A stretch of 64,000 bases of DNA from an uncultured Bacteroides sp. Lineage in GTDB: Bacteria; Bacteroidota; Bacteroidia; Bacteroidales; Bacteroidaceae. The stretch spans positions 1-64,000 of the forward strand of contig USLU01000015.1 in NCBI GenBank assembly GCA_900555635.1, given 5' to 3'. The notes beneath the pieces were generated by a model. The model ran no database searches and had not been told where the DNA came from. It worked only from the letters and a program-made list of their open reading frames with translations. The translations under genes and the position numbers were made by a program. Position 1 is the first letter of the stretch, and each line of letters opens with the position of its first letter. This document shows positions 8,998-18,367 of the stretch, piece by piece.

Positions 8998-10155
8998 ATG
9001 AATCAAACTCTCACACGACAAAATGCGGGGCAACACATCGTTTGGCTGGATGTTGTTAGACTAGTAGCTATGTTTACAGTGGTATGCTGCCATTGTACTG
9101 ATCCTTTTAATTTCTATCCGGGTGATTCCCCTGATATTGTAGATATCAAGTTTTGGGGAGCTGTTTACGGAGCAGCACTTCGACCTTGTGTACCACTTTT
9201 TGTGATGATAACCGGTGCTTTACTGCTGCCGATAAGTGGTGAAACGTCCGTATTCTATAAGAAACGTATTCCGCGAGTATTCTTCCCTTTTCTAATTTGG
9301 TCGGTGTTATATAACCTTTTCCCGTGGATTACGGGGTTGCTGGGAGTAGACCCGCGGGTGATTCTCGATTTCTTCCCATATTCGGGTGAAGAAGTGATGC
9401 GTCAGTCTCTTGCTGTAAGTATGGGGTATATAGCAGAGTTACCATTTAATTTCTCATTGCTCGATGTTCATATGTGGTATATCTATCTGCTGATAGGACT
9501 TTACCTCTATATGCCTATTTTCTCTGCCTGGGTAGAGAAAGTATCGGAACGCGCTAAGCTATGGTTTCTTCTTGCATGGGGAGTGACGTTACTATTACCT
9601 TATTACAATGAGTTTGTATCCCAGTATTTGTGGGGCACATGTTCGTGGAACGCGTTCGGTACACTTTATTACTTTGCGGGTTTTAACGGTTACTTGTTAT
9701 TGGGCCATTATCTGCGCCATCACGATTGGACAACCAAGCAACTTTTGGGATGGGGAATCCCGATGTTTGCGACGGGTTATGCTGTAACGTTCTTTGGCTT
9801 CCGCCATATGACCGCACAACCGGATTGCACGGCCGAAGGATTAGAGTTATTCTTTACCTACTGTTCACTGAACGTAGTGATGATGACGATACCCGTGTTT
9901 ATGCTCTGCAAGAAAGTGAATTTCACTTCCGAACGAATGAAGAAAGTCTTTGCCAACCTCACGCTTTGCGGCTTTGGCGTATACATGATACATTACTTAT
10001 TTACCGGTCCTGCTGTAGTATGGATGCGGGCGCTTCATGTACCCATCAGTCTGCAAATTCCTTGTGCGGCGGTGATTGCTTTTGGCATATCCTGGTTCTT
10101 GGTTGCGATGGCATACCGTTGCTTCGGAAAGAAGACGAAATGGGTACTCGGATAA
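8998..10155 (+). CDS. Acyltransferase-3 family membrane protein
   Basis: Integral membrane O-acyltransferase of the acyltransferase-3 (PF01757) family, 385 residues with about ten hydrophobic segments. The N-terminus carries the family signature WLDVVRLVAMFTVVCCH, with the conserved Arg and His in the first helix. Members transfer acetyl or other acyl groups to sugars of surface polysaccharides or peptidoglycan; the acceptor cannot be predicted here. It is a single gene with its own promoter, convergent with the efflux operon and separated from it by 21 bp. Confidence 0.88.
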   Translation: MNQTLTRQNAGQHIVWLDVVRLVAMFTVVCCHCTDPFNFYPGDSPDIVDIKFWGAVYGAALRPCVPLFVMITGALLLPISGETSVFYKKRIPRVFFPFLIWSVLYNLFPWITGLLGVDPRVILDFFPYSGEEVMRQSLAVSMGYIAELPFNFSLLDVHMWYIYLLIGLYLYMPIFSAWVEKVSERAKLWFLLAWGVTLLLPYYNEFVSQYLWGTCSWNAFGTLYYFAGFNGYLLLGHYLRHHDWTTKQLLGWGIPMFATGYAVTFFGFRHMTAQPDCTAEGLELFFTYCSLNVVMMTIPVFMLCKKVNFTSERMKKVFANLTLCGFGVYMIHYLFTGPAVVWMRALHVPISLQIPCAAVIAFGISWFLVAMAYRCFGKKTKWVLG

Positions 10156-10176
10156 TCACTCTTGCTTAGTGTGATT
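10154..10176. terminator. Hairpin between convergent genes
   Basis: AATCAC (10154-10159) and GTGATT (10171-10176) flank an 11-nt loop in the 21-bp gap between the acyltransferase and the TolC-like gene. Its position suits a shared terminator, but there is no clear T run. Confidence 0.4.
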
Positions 10177-11502
10177 CTAGTTTAGGTAGGAGGTCACCTT
10201 TCCACTAATTTGTAATAGGGATATTTCACAAAGTTTAGTGTCATATTCTGCTGAAAGAATACGCTCTTCGGCATCGAGCAGGCTTTTCTGCGCTTCGCGC
10301 ATCTCGATGCCTGAGAGATTTCCCAGCATATAGCGTTCCATGGCAATTTCATGGTTCTCTTTAGCGGCGATAAGGTTCTGCCGTTCCAAATTCAACATTT
10401 GTAGGTTGTTCTGGTAAGCTTGCCATAAGTTGCTAAGATCAGCCCGTAAGGATTGTTCTACTTGTTCGCGTTCAAGCCGTGCATTTTGAATGGCGATGCT
10501 TGCATTGCGGCGTTCGCGGCGTCGGTTCCCGTCGAATAGGTTAAAACCGACGGTTACGCCTACATTCAGTCCGAGATTGCTGCGTCGGCTGTTAGCCGAG
10601 ATATCATATTTGTTGAGTGTATAGCCGTAGCCGCCATTCATCTTGAGGTAGGGGTAGTCTCGGGAGCATACTTTCTTGTAATCCAACCGGGCAAGAGTAT
10701 TGTTCTGCTCTGCTTTTAACAAGGAAGCGTTGATTTCCAGTGTAGCGTTCCATAGCTCGTCAAAGTTCATGATTTTGTTTATGCTGATGAGGCTGTCCTT
10801 GATGATAAACAGTTCATCTACATCTTTGTTTGCCATCAGTTCATTGAGTTGAATGCGGGAGGTGTGCAGCAGTTCCTGTTGCTTCATGTATTGGGCACTG
10901 TCCGCGTTGAAATCGACTTTAGCCTGTTGGTAATCCAGGCGGGAGAAGTTGCCGATGTGATAACGCTCTTCTACGATGCGCAGGCGTTCCTTGGATAAGG
11001 AAACTGCATAGCGGAAATTCTTTAAACGTATTTTTTGTTGAACGTAGTTATAATATTCCGCTGCAATGTTGGCAACTAGGTCTTCAATGGCGATACGCGT
11101 ATTGGTCTCTCCTTGCCGTTTCAGTTCTTTCAGTTTCTGATAATTGGCAGTGATATTGAAACCGTCAAACAGGGTCCAGTTCAGGTTGATGCCGGCGTCA
11201 ATAGTCTGGTCGAAGACATTGTTATCTTTGGCAGTTTCGCCGGTGGCACGAATTTTGGTTTCGGTAGTGTTGAGCGTACTTTTATATCCAGCGGAGAGGT
11301 CGAGAGACGGCAGATAACCGGCATTTCCCAAAGTAGCGTTGTTCTCACTTATCTGTTCCTCGTTGCGGGCAATGCGCAAGGAGTAGTTGTTCAGTAACCC
11401 TTGTTCAAGGCAAGACTTCAAGGTATAAACCGGTATAGACTGTGCTTGAAGTACAAGTATTGCACATACTGTGGCTATAAAGAATAAAATGGTACGTTTC
11501 AT
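10177..11502 (-). CDS. TolC-family outer membrane efflux protein
   Basis: Outer-membrane channel subunit of a tripartite RND pump, 441 residues. The signal peptide is MKRTILFFIATVCAILVLQAQ, followed by two outer-membrane efflux protein repeats rich in long coiled helices. It is the last gene of a three-gene minus-strand operon, overlapping the pump gene by 4 bp (stop/start overlap). With the adaptor and pump it should span the envelope and expel drugs, detergents or similar compounds. The substrate is not predictable. Confidence 0.92.
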   Translation of the reverse strand: MKRTILFFIATVCAILVLQAQSIPVYTLKSCLEQGLLNNYSLRIARNEEQISENNATLGNAGYLPSLDLSAGYKSTLNTTETKIRATGETAKDNNVFDQTIDAGINLNWTLFDGFNITANYQKLKELKRQGETNTRIAIEDLVANIAAEYYNYVQQKIRLKNFRYAVSLSKERLRIVEERYHIGNFSRLDYQQAKVDFNADSAQYMKQQELLHTSRIQLNELMANKDVDELFIIKDSLISINKIMNFDELWNATLEINASLLKAEQNNTLARLDYKKVCSRDYPYLKMNGGYGYTLNKYDISANSRRSNLGLNVGVTVGFNLFDGNRRRERRNASIAIQNARLEREQVEQSLRADLSNLWQAYQNNLQMLNLERQNLIAAKENHEIAMERYMLGNLSGIEMREAQKSLLDAEERILSAEYDTKLCEISLLQISGKVTSYLN

Positions 11503-14500
11503 GCTTTTTTCAATTTACTTCGGTTCGTAGATACATAACTATAAATGGCGGGAACGATGTACATCGTGAGCAGGGTCGATATAAGCATACCGCCTACAAC
11601 GGCTGTACCCATGGCGATACGTTGGTTGCAACCTTCGCCGGTGGCAAATGCCAGTGGTATCAACCCCAATACGGTAGAGGCGCTTGTCATTAAAATGGGA
11701 CGCAAACGTTGCAAAGAGGCATCCTTGATGGCTTGCATCTTATCTTCACCGGCTTCCTGCTTTTGATTGGCAAATTCTACGATCAAGATACCGTTCTTGG
11801 CTACCAATCCTATCAGCATAATGATACCGATCTGGCTGAAGATATTCATTGTGATATCGCTAAAATACATAAATATCAATGCCCCGGCAATGGCTAGGGG
11901 AACAGTCAGCATGATAATCAACGGGTCCTTGAAGCTCTCGAACTGGGCGGCAAGAATGAGATAGATCAATACGATAGCCAGGACAAATGCAAACATCAAG
12001 CTGGAAGAACTTTCACGATACTCTTTGGAGTCACCGGTAAGTGCGGTACGGAAACTGTCGTCAAGAGTTTCTTTGGCGATCTTGTCCATTTCATCCAAGC
12101 CTTGACCGATGGTTTTGCCGTCGGCAAGTCCGGCAGAGATAGTTGCCGATACGAAACGGTTGTACCGATACAATTTTGGAGGAGCAATGCCACCGGTCAG
12201 TTCGATGAGATTGTCTAATTGCACCATGTCTCCTTTGTCGCTACGGATGTAGATGCCTTTCAAGTCGGCAGGCTTGTTGCGTTGCTGGCGGTTAATCTCG
12301 CCTAATATCTCGTACTGTTTTCCGTTCATATAGAAGTAACCCATGCGTTGGCCGCTCAAGCCGTACTGCAAAGTCTGGGCAATGTTCTTGGTACTGACGC
12401 CCATGATACTCGCTTTATCACGGTTGATATTGATACGGGCTTCGGGCTTGCTGAACTTCAAATTCACGTCTGCCATCTGAAATACCGGATTCTCGTAAAT
12501 CTTTGCCATGAACTTGGGCAGCACTTCCTGTAATTTTTCGATATTGGTTGCCTGCAATACATACTGTACGGGCATTCCGCCGCGTCGTCCGCCAAAAGAG
12601 GAAGATTGCTGGACGAAGGAGCGTGCCATGGTCTTTTTCTGTACTGCACGCGAAAGTCTCTCGGCAACCTCCATCTGCGTGTAGTCCCGGTCTTTCATGT
12701 CTTTTAGCGTGATACGCACGTTACCGCTACCGCTTGAAACACGGGCAGTCACAGCTTCAGCGTCTCCTACAAGGGAATCGACGAGATGATTGATGTCTTC
12801 AGTATAATCGCGGATAAATTCGTAGGTCACTCCCTCGGCGCCCATAGTGTTGATGCTGATCTGTGAACGGTCTTCCAATGGAGCCATCTCGGCAGGAATT
12901 ATTTTCCAGAGAAAGCCGATAAGCAAGATGGTAATGAAGGTGAAGGGCAATGCGATCCAACGACGTTTCAAGAAAACGTTTAGTGACCGGCTGTATATCC
13001 GGTTCATTCCTAAGAAAAAAGGTTCGGTCTTGCGATAGAACCAACTCTGTTTTTCGCGCTTCACCAGCAATTTGGTAGCCAGCATAGGCGTAAAAGTGAG
13101 TGCGGCGAAGGAAGATATAATTACGGAACCGGAAACTACCAGACTAAATTCACGGAATAAGCGTCCGGTCATACCTTCCATGAACACGATAGGAAAGAAT
13201 ACCGCTACCAGTGTAATAGTGGTGGAAATAACGGCGAAGAAAATTTCTTTCGCTCCTTCTATACCTGCCTCTTTGGGAGGCATACCTTTCTCAATGCGGA
13301 CATAGATATTCTCCGTCATAACAATGGCGTCATCCACTACAAGTCCCACGGCCAGAACGACCGCAAGCATAGAGAGTACATTGATCGAGAAACCTGCCAA
13401 GTACATTACGAAGAAAGCTCCGATCAGTGAAACCGGGATTACGATACAAGGTACAAGCGTCACACGCCAGTCTCGTAGGAAGAGGAATATAATGATAATT
13501 ACCAGTATGAATGCCTCATACACAGTCTGTTTTACCTCATTGATAGAGGCGCGGATAAACTTTGTGTTATCAAAACCGTAGTTGTAATGCACATCTTCAG
13601 GAAGGTCTTTCTGCATCTTCTCCATACGGTCGTACACGGCATTGGCTATTTCTATATGGTTGGCGCCCGGTTGTGGAATCACAACAACGCCTACCATCGG
13701 TACGCCGTTCATCTTCATGTAGCTTTTGATATCAGCCGGACCCAGTTCGGCACGCCCGATGTCACTAAAGCGGACAATGCGGTTATTGTCTTCCTTCAAG
13801 ATGAGGTTGTTGAACTCTTCTGCTGTGTGCATTAATCCCAAAGTACGTATGGTAAGTTCGGTGGTATTGCCTTCGATACTTCCGGAAGGAAGCTCCACGT
13901 TTTCTTTATCTACCGCATTTTTCACACCCATAGGGGTGATGCCATAGCCGGACATTTTAACAGGATCGAGCCAAAGGCGCATAGAGTAGCGCTTTTCTCC
14001 CCAAATACTTACACTACTTACATCGGAGATGGTTTGAAGTTGTTCCTTTACAGTGAGGTCGGCAATTTCACTCAACTCCAATAAGGATCGTTTATCGCTT
14101 TGAAGGGCAACCATGAGGATAGGCATGGCGTCAGCATCAGCCTTCGATACCGTTGGAGGGTCACAGTCACGGGGAAGATAGCGTTGTGCGCGCGATACTT
14201 TGTCGCGTACGTCATTGGCTGCCGTTTCCAGGTCAACGGAAAGCTCGAACTCGACGGTGATTCTCGAAGAACCTTGCTGGCTAACGCTGGAAAGGGAACG
14301 GATGCCCGGAATCCCGTTGATATTCTGTTCCAAAGGTTCTGTAATCTGATTTTCAATAACGTCGGCATTGGCACCCGGATACGAGCAGGATACAGAAATG
14401 ATGGGATTATCCACCGACGGATATTCACGCACGCCGAGATAATTGTACCCGATAAACCCGAAGAGAAGGATTATCAATGTCAATACAGTGGAGAGTACGG

Positions 14501-14531
14501 GACGGCGTATACTTAATTCGGATATATTCAT
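11499..14531 (-). CDS. RND efflux transporter, AcrB/HAE1 type
   Basis: Inner-membrane proton-driven pump, 1010 residues, normal length for the AcrB/MexB class. The N-terminus MNISELSIRRPVLSTVLTLI and two sets of membrane helices around two large periplasmic loops are typical. The proton-relay aspartates are Asp400 and Asp401 in GLVVDDAIVMTEN. This pattern (HAE1) indicates small hydrophobic or amphiphilic substrates rather than heavy-metal (CusA) efflux. Operon order is adaptor, pump, channel. The 86-bp gap to the adaptor gene contains an inverted repeat of the AAGAATGAAGAAT type. Confidence 0.95.
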   Translation of the reverse strand: MNISELSIRRPVLSTVLTLIILLFGFIGYNYLGVREYPSVDNPIISVSCSYPGANADVIENQITEPLEQNINGIPGIRSLSSVSQQGSSRITVEFELSVDLETAANDVRDKVSRAQRYLPRDCDPPTVSKADADAMPILMVALQSDKRSLLELSEIADLTVKEQLQTISDVSSVSIWGEKRYSMRLWLDPVKMSGYGITPMGVKNAVDKENVELPSGSIEGNTTELTIRTLGLMHTAEEFNNLILKEDNNRIVRFSDIGRAELGPADIKSYMKMNGVPMVGVVVIPQPGANHIEIANAVYDRMEKMQKDLPEDVHYNYGFDNTKFIRASINEVKQTVYEAFILVIIIIFLFLRDWRVTLVPCIVIPVSLIGAFFVMYLAGFSINVLSMLAVVLAVGLVVDDAIVMTENIYVRIEKGMPPKEAGIEGAKEIFFAVISTTITLVAVFFPIVFMEGMTGRLFREFSLVVSGSVIISSFAALTFTPMLATKLLVKREKQSWFYRKTEPFFLGMNRIYSRSLNVFLKRRWIALPFTFITILLIGFLWKIIPAEMAPLEDRSQISINTMGAEGVTYEFIRDYTEDINHLVDSLVGDAEAVTARVSSGSGNVRITLKDMKDRDYTQMEVAERLSRAVQKKTMARSFVQQSSSFGGRRGGMPVQYVLQATNIEKLQEVLPKFMAKIYENPVFQMADVNLKFSKPEARININRDKASIMGVSTKNIAQTLQYGLSGQRMGYFYMNGKQYEILGEINRQQRNKPADLKGIYIRSDKGDMVQLDNLIELTGGIAPPKLYRYNRFVSATISAGLADGKTIGQGLDEMDKIAKETLDDSFRTALTGDSKEYRESSSSLMFAFVLAIVLIYLILAAQFESFKDPLIIMLTVPLAIAGALIFMYFSDITMNIFSQIGIIMLIGLVAKNGILIVEFANQKQEAGEDKMQAIKDASLQRLRPILMTSASTVLGLIPLAFATGEGCNQRIAMGTAVVGGMLISTLLTMYIVPAIYSYVSTNRSKLKKA

Positions 14532-14545
14532 GATAATAGGTTTTA

Positions 14546-14626
14546 AATGAAGAATAAAGAATGAAGAATTGTCATGTAGATATTTCTAATGTGCAGACGA
14601 TTCTTCATTGTTAGTTCTTAATTTAC
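14546..14626. repeat. Intergenic inverted repeat rich in AAGAATGAAGAAT
   Basis: Sequence such as AAGAATGAAGAATTG is mirrored by ATTCTTCATTGTTAGTTCTT in the gap between adaptor and pump genes. The same motif occurs at 16755-16845 and 51225-51256, indicating a short dispersed repeat. It may form a hairpin that sets the adaptor-to-pump expression ratio. Confidence 0.5.
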
Positions 14627-15700
14627 ATTGTCCAATGTTACCGGTAAGCCTAGACGAAGTTGAAGGGTGCCCGAGGTAATGATCGTGTCTCCTATAGCTA
14701 AGCCTTGCAGTACTTGCACCTCGGATTCGGTGCGGATTCCTGTGGTAATTTCAACCGGTTCCGCTTTGCCGGATCTATAAAGGAAGATTTTATCTTTACC
14801 CATTTCCGGTACGATGGCTTCGGATGGTACGGCGATAGCATCCTTTATTTCATCCTTGTTCAGTTTGATAGTAGCGTAACGTCCCGGCAATACGGCACCG
14901 TTTGTGTTGGGGTAGAGCGCACGGATAGTTAAAGTACGGGTCTGCTGGTCGATACTCGATTCGCGTGCGTAGACAGTGGCATGAAACGCGTTCAATTTAC
15001 CTTCAAGGGTGAAGTCCAGTCCGGCACCAGCCTTTACATCACTTGCGTAGCGTTCGGGAACGGAGAACTCTACTTTCAGCGGAGAAATTTTGGTCAATTT
15101 GGCAACGATAGTGGTGGGCGAAGCATAAGTTCCGACGCTGACCTGACGCAGACCGATAACTCCATCGAAAGGAGCACGCATTTCTGTTTGCAGGATATTG
15201 GCTTTCACTAAATCTATATCGGCATTCAAGGTGGCAAGGTCGGTTTTTACTTGTTCGTATGCCTCCTTACTGACTGCATCTCTTTCTAGCAAAGCGTTCT
15301 GACGGAATACACGGTCTTCTGCCAATTTCAACTGTGAGACTAACCGTTGAAGTTGTGCTTGCAGAGGGCGGTCGTTTACTTTAGCCAGCAATTGTCCTTT
15401 CTTGACGAAGCTGCCTTCTTCAAAATTAATTTCGACGATTTTTCCGGAAGTCTCGAAAGAAAGATCCACTTCTTCATCGGGTAGCAAACTACCGCTGATT
15501 TGAATTTCGTCCTTTAGCAGTTGCGGTTTAATTATTTTAGCGTTTACATTCAGTATTTTCTTTCCACCACGTTGTCCGGTCATGACCTTGTCGGCGGCGG
15601 TTAATTCTTTGTTTTCTTTAGGGAGTTGAGAATAAATTCCTCCTCCAATAATTCCGGCACCAATAACGATGATAATGCCCCATTTTACCTTTTTATTCAT
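14618..15700 (-). CDS. RND efflux periplasmic adaptor (membrane fusion protein)
   Basis: HlyD/AcrA-type adaptor linking pump and channel, about 360 residues from the Met at 15700 (MNKKVKWGIIIVIGAGIIGG, an N-terminal membrane anchor). The frame extends to 15742, but those 14 codons precede the anchor. It shows a lipoyl-like half motif (VDLSFETSGKIVEINFEEGS), an alpha-hairpin, a second lipoyl half (MRAPFDGVIGLRQVSVGTY), then beta-barrel and membrane-proximal domains. First gene of the efflux operon. Confidence 0.92.
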   Translation of the reverse strand: MNKKVKWGIIIVIGAGIIGGGIYSQLPKENKELTAADKVMTGQRGGKKILNVNAKIIKPQLLKDEIQISGSLLPDEEVDLSFETSGKIVEINFEEGSFVKKGQLLAKVNDRPLQAQLQRLVSQLKLAEDRVFRQNALLERDAVSKEAYEQVKTDLATLNADIDLVKANILQTEMRAPFDGVIGLRQVSVGTYASPTTIVAKLTKISPLKVEFSVPERYASDVKAGAGLDFTLEGKLNAFHATVYARESSIDQQTRTLTIRALYPNTNGAVLPGRYATIKLNKDEIKDAIAVPSEAIVPEMGKDKIFLYRSGKAEPVEITTGIRTESEVQVLQGLAIGDTIITSGTLQLRLGLPVTLDNVN

Positions 15701-15802
15701 ATCGTATTTTAGTAGTATAAATTTAGCCTTAAGTTTTGACAAGAGGCTAATGGAAAGGTTTAAATAAGGAAACGTTAAAAAAGATGATAATGTGATAAGA
15801 TG

Positions 15803-16735
15803 CTAATATCCTGCCCTGTATTTGCCTTCTTCTTTATCATCCAGCATACTCAGGTAAGAAGTGTAACGGGATTCGCTGATGTAATGTTCTTCTACAGCTT
15901 TACGTACGGCACATCCCGGTTCGTGACGGTGGGTACAGTTTCCGTAACGGCAGTCGGCGGAAAATTTGAATATTTCGGGGAAATAATGTCCTACTTCCTC
16001 TTCTTCCATATCAAATGTTCCAAATCCTTTAATTCCGGGGGTATCTATGATATATCCATTTCCCGGGACCGGAAACATTTCGGAGAAAGTGGTGGTATGC
16101 ATGCCTTTATTATGATATGCGGATATCTCACCGGTTTTTACGTTCAGTTCCGGTATAATGGCATTGATTAGGGTCGATTTGCCTACACCGGAATGTCCGG
16201 AAAAGAGGGTTACCTTGCCTTTCAATTCTTCTTTGATAGTGTCGATTCCTTCTTTCTTTAAGGCGGAGACTTTGAAACAGGGATAACCGATAGTGGTATA
16301 AAGGTTGATAAGTCCATCCAAGTAATGTAACTCATCTTCGCTGTAGGCATCGACTTTGTTGAAAATCAGTTTTACGGGGATGCGATATGCCTCGGCTGAA
16401 GCAAGAAAACGGTCAATAAAAGTGGTGGAGGTTTCGGGGAAGTTTACCGTCACTACTAATAGGCATTGGTCGAGGTTTGCGGCAAGGATATGCGATTGTT
16501 TGGATAAGTTGGAGGCACGTCGTATGATATAATTTTTGCGGTCTTCAATTTCGCTAATGAATGCAGTGCCTTCCTGGTTCATTATAATTTCTACGTGGTC
16601 ACCTACAGCTACCGGATTAGTGCTTCGGATGCCTTTCAGACGGAAGTTTCCTTTGATTTTACATTCGACATCCTTTCCTTCGTCGGTTTTTACCAAATAC
16701 CAACTACCTGTATTCTTTATTACGAGTCCCCTCAC
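15803..16735 (-). CDS. rsgA: Ribosome small subunit-dependent GTPase A
   Basis: Circularly permuted GTPase that checks late 30S maturation, 310 residues. Only an upstream ATG at 16807 is in frame, but the 24 codons after it read through a repeat. The GTG at 16735 gives the family's normal start (RGLVIKNTGSWY), so I start there. OB fold first, then G4 NKVD (126-129), G1 GHSGVGKST (180-188), G3 DTPG (231-234), and the zinc knuckle Cys262, Cys267, His269, Cys275. It follows frr on the same strand, separated by the inverted repeat. Confidence 0.95.
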   Translation of the reverse strand: MRGLVIKNTGSWYLVKTDEGKDVECKIKGNFRLKGIRSTNPVAVGDHVEIIMNQEGTAFISEIEDRKNYIIRRASNLSKQSHILAANLDQCLLVVTVNFPETSTTFIDRFLASAEAYRIPVKLIFNKVDAYSEDELHYLDGLINLYTTIGYPCFKVSALKKEGIDTIKEELKGKVTLFSGHSGVGKSTLINAIIPELNVKTGEISAYHNKGMHTTTFSEMFPVPGNGYIIDTPGIKGFGTFDMEEEEVGHYFPEIFKFSADCRYGNCTHRHEPGCAVRKAVEEHYISESRYTSYLSMLDDKEEGKYRAGY

Positions 16736-16754
16736 TATCTTGATGAATAGTAAT

Positions 16755-16845
16755 GACGAATAAAGAATGAAGAATGAAAAATTACTGTGCAGATTACAGC
16801 GCAGCACAATTCTTCATTTTTCATTCTTCGTTCTTCATTAAATTA
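16755..16845. repeat. Inverted repeat between frr and rsgA
   Basis: GAATAAAGAATGAAGAATG on the left is mirrored by CATTTTTCATTCTTCGTTC on the right, around a GC-containing centre (CTGTGCAGATTACAGCGCAG). Same repeat type as at 14546 and 51225. Possible transcriptional attenuator or RNA-processing site inside the pyrH-frr-rsgA unit. Confidence 0.6.
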
Positions 16846-17406
16846 TTATACGGTCATGATCTCTTTATCCTTTGCAGCCAGCATGTCATCAATTTGCTTG
16901 ATGAACTTATCATGGATTTTCTGCAATTTCTCTTCACCACCCTTTTGGGCATCTTCGGCCAAGCCGTCTTTTACAGATTTCTTCAAGGCATCAATGGCAT
17001 CACGACGTGCATTACGTACGCTGACTTTTGCTGTTTCGCCTTCGGCTTTACACTGCTTGGCAAGTTGTCTACGACGTTCTTCGGTCAACGGTGGAATGCC
17101 GATACGTATCATTTCACCATTGTTTTCAGGCATGATGCCGAGGGAAGAGTCAATAATTGCTTTTTCAATGGGGCGGAACATACCTTTATCCCATGGCTTG
17201 ATAACAATGCTACGGGCATCCGGAGTATTAACAGCAGCTACATTATTGATGGGAACCATACTGCCGTAAGAGTCTACACGAATACCGTCCAATAGGCGGG
17301 TATCGGCTTTACCGGCACGAATATGCACCAATGCTTCTTCAAGATACATGATTGCCATATCCATTTTCTCTTGCGCTTCGTCTAAGATGTCTTTTACGTC
17401 TTTCAT
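16846..17406 (-). CDS. frr: Ribosome recycling factor
   Basis: Splits post-termination ribosomes with EF-G; 186 residues, normal length. Typical opening (LDEAQEKMDMAIMYLEEAL, then the HIRAGKADTRLLDGI block), the linker domain with VNTPDARSIVIKPWD, and a long C-terminal three-helix bundle ending KQIDDMLAAKDKEIMTV. It sits downstream of pyrH, a common bacterial order, with a 33-bp inverted repeat between them. Confidence 0.97.
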   Translation of the reverse strand: MKDVKDILDEAQEKMDMAIMYLEEALVHIRAGKADTRLLDGIRVDSYGSMVPINNVAAVNTPDARSIVIKPWDKGMFRPIEKAIIDSSLGIMPENNGEMIRIGIPPLTEERRRQLAKQCKAEGETAKVSVRNARRDAIDALKKSVKDGLAEDAQKGGEEKLQKIHDKFIKQIDDMLAAKDKEIMTV

Positions 17407-17456
17407 ATTTCTGGGTTTTGGAATTACTTTGATTTGAAACTTTGCAAATATAATTG

Positions 17457-17535
17457 TTTCACCACAGATTACACAGATTTACACAGATTATTTTCATTAA
17501 GCAATCTGTGTAAATCTGTGTAATCTGTGGTGAAA
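17457..17535. repeat. Perfect 33-bp inverted repeat between pyrH and frr
   Basis: The left arm (17457-17489) and right arm (17503-17535) are exact reverse complements with a 13-nt loop. Within each arm ACACAGATT is tandemly repeated (CAGATTACACAGATTTACAC). It resembles dispersed intergenic repeats of Bacteroides. It could slow or terminate transcription from pyrH into frr. Confidence 0.85.
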
Positions 17536-17545
17536 TAGTGAAATA

Positions 17546-18256
17546 TTAGTTATGTACCAGTGTACCGATTTCTTCGCCTTGCATCACTTTTTTCAAGTTA
17601 CCTACCGTATCCATGTCAAATACGACGATAGGCAGATTGTTTTCCTTGCACATGCAGGTGGCGGTGAGGTCCATTACCTTCAGTCCGCGTTTCAACACTT
17701 CATCGTAGGTGATGTCGTGGAACTTCGTTGCGGTAGGATCTTTCTCCGGATCTGCGGTGTAGATGCCATCTACACGGGTACCTTTCAGCATAACGTCGGC
17801 TTCAATTTCAATGCCGCGAAGACTGGAACCTGTATCGGTGGTGAAGAAGGGGTTGCCTGTTCCGGCAGACATGATGACTACTTCACCTGCCTCCATGCAT
17901 TCGATGGCTTTCCATTTGTTGTAGAATTCGCCGATGGGCTCCATGCGTACGGCAGTCAGCACACGTGCTTTCACACCGGCTGCAACTAAGGCAGAACTAA
18001 GTGCAAGACTGTTGATAACCGTAGCCAGCATGCCCATTTGATCGCCTTTCACACGGTCGAAGCCTTTGTTGGCTCCGCTGAGTCCGCGGAAGATGTTTCC
18101 GCCGCCGATCACAATGCCGATTTGTACTCCTAATTCATGGATTTCTTTGATTTGCGTTGCATATTCGGCAAGGCGCTTCTCGTCAATGCCGTATTGCTTT
18201 TCACCCATCAGACTCTCACCGCTGAGTTTCAATAAAATTCTTTTGTATGTTGCCAT
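17546..18256 (-). CDS. pyrH: UMP kinase
   Basis: Phosphorylates UMP to UDP for pyrimidine and cell-wall precursor supply; 236 residues. The frame extends to 18322, but the Met at 18256 (MATYKRILLKLSGESLMG) is the family's conserved start. Motifs: KLSGESL, IVIGGGNIFRG, AGTGNPFFTTDTGSSLRG and DGIYTADPEKDPTA. First gene of pyrH-frr(-rsgA). Confidence 0.96.
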   Translation of the reverse strand: MATYKRILLKLSGESLMGEKQYGIDEKRLAEYATQIKEIHELGVQIGIVIGGGNIFRGLSGANKGFDRVKGDQMGMLATVINSLALSSALVAAGVKARVLTAVRMEPIGEFYNKWKAIECMEAGEVVIMSAGTGNPFFTTDTGSSLRGIEIEADVMLKGTRVDGIYTADPEKDPTATKFHDITYDEVLKRGLKVMDLTATCMCKENNLPIVVFDMDTVGNLKKVMQGEEIGTLVHN

Positions 18257-18288
18257 ATTATATAAGGTGTTATAAATTCTCTTAGCCA

Positions 18289-18296
18289 CAAAGATA
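18289..18296 (-). promoter_or_regulatory. Promoter -7 element of pyrH (TATCTTTG on minus strand)
   Basis: CAAAGATA on the plus strand is TATCTTTG on the minus strand, a perfect TAnnTTTG match 33 bp upstream of the pyrH start. No exact -33 TTTG was seen at the best spacing. Confidence 0.55.
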
Positions 18297-18367
18297 GTGC
18301 AAACCGAACATAAATACATCAAGCTTGCTTGAAAAGTTTTAGTTTATCAGAATTTGTTAATGTGCAG

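Noticed and set aside
16736..16807. ATG start of rsgA at 16807
   Set aside because: The added residues come from the inverted repeat and do not match the family; GTG at 16735 fits.
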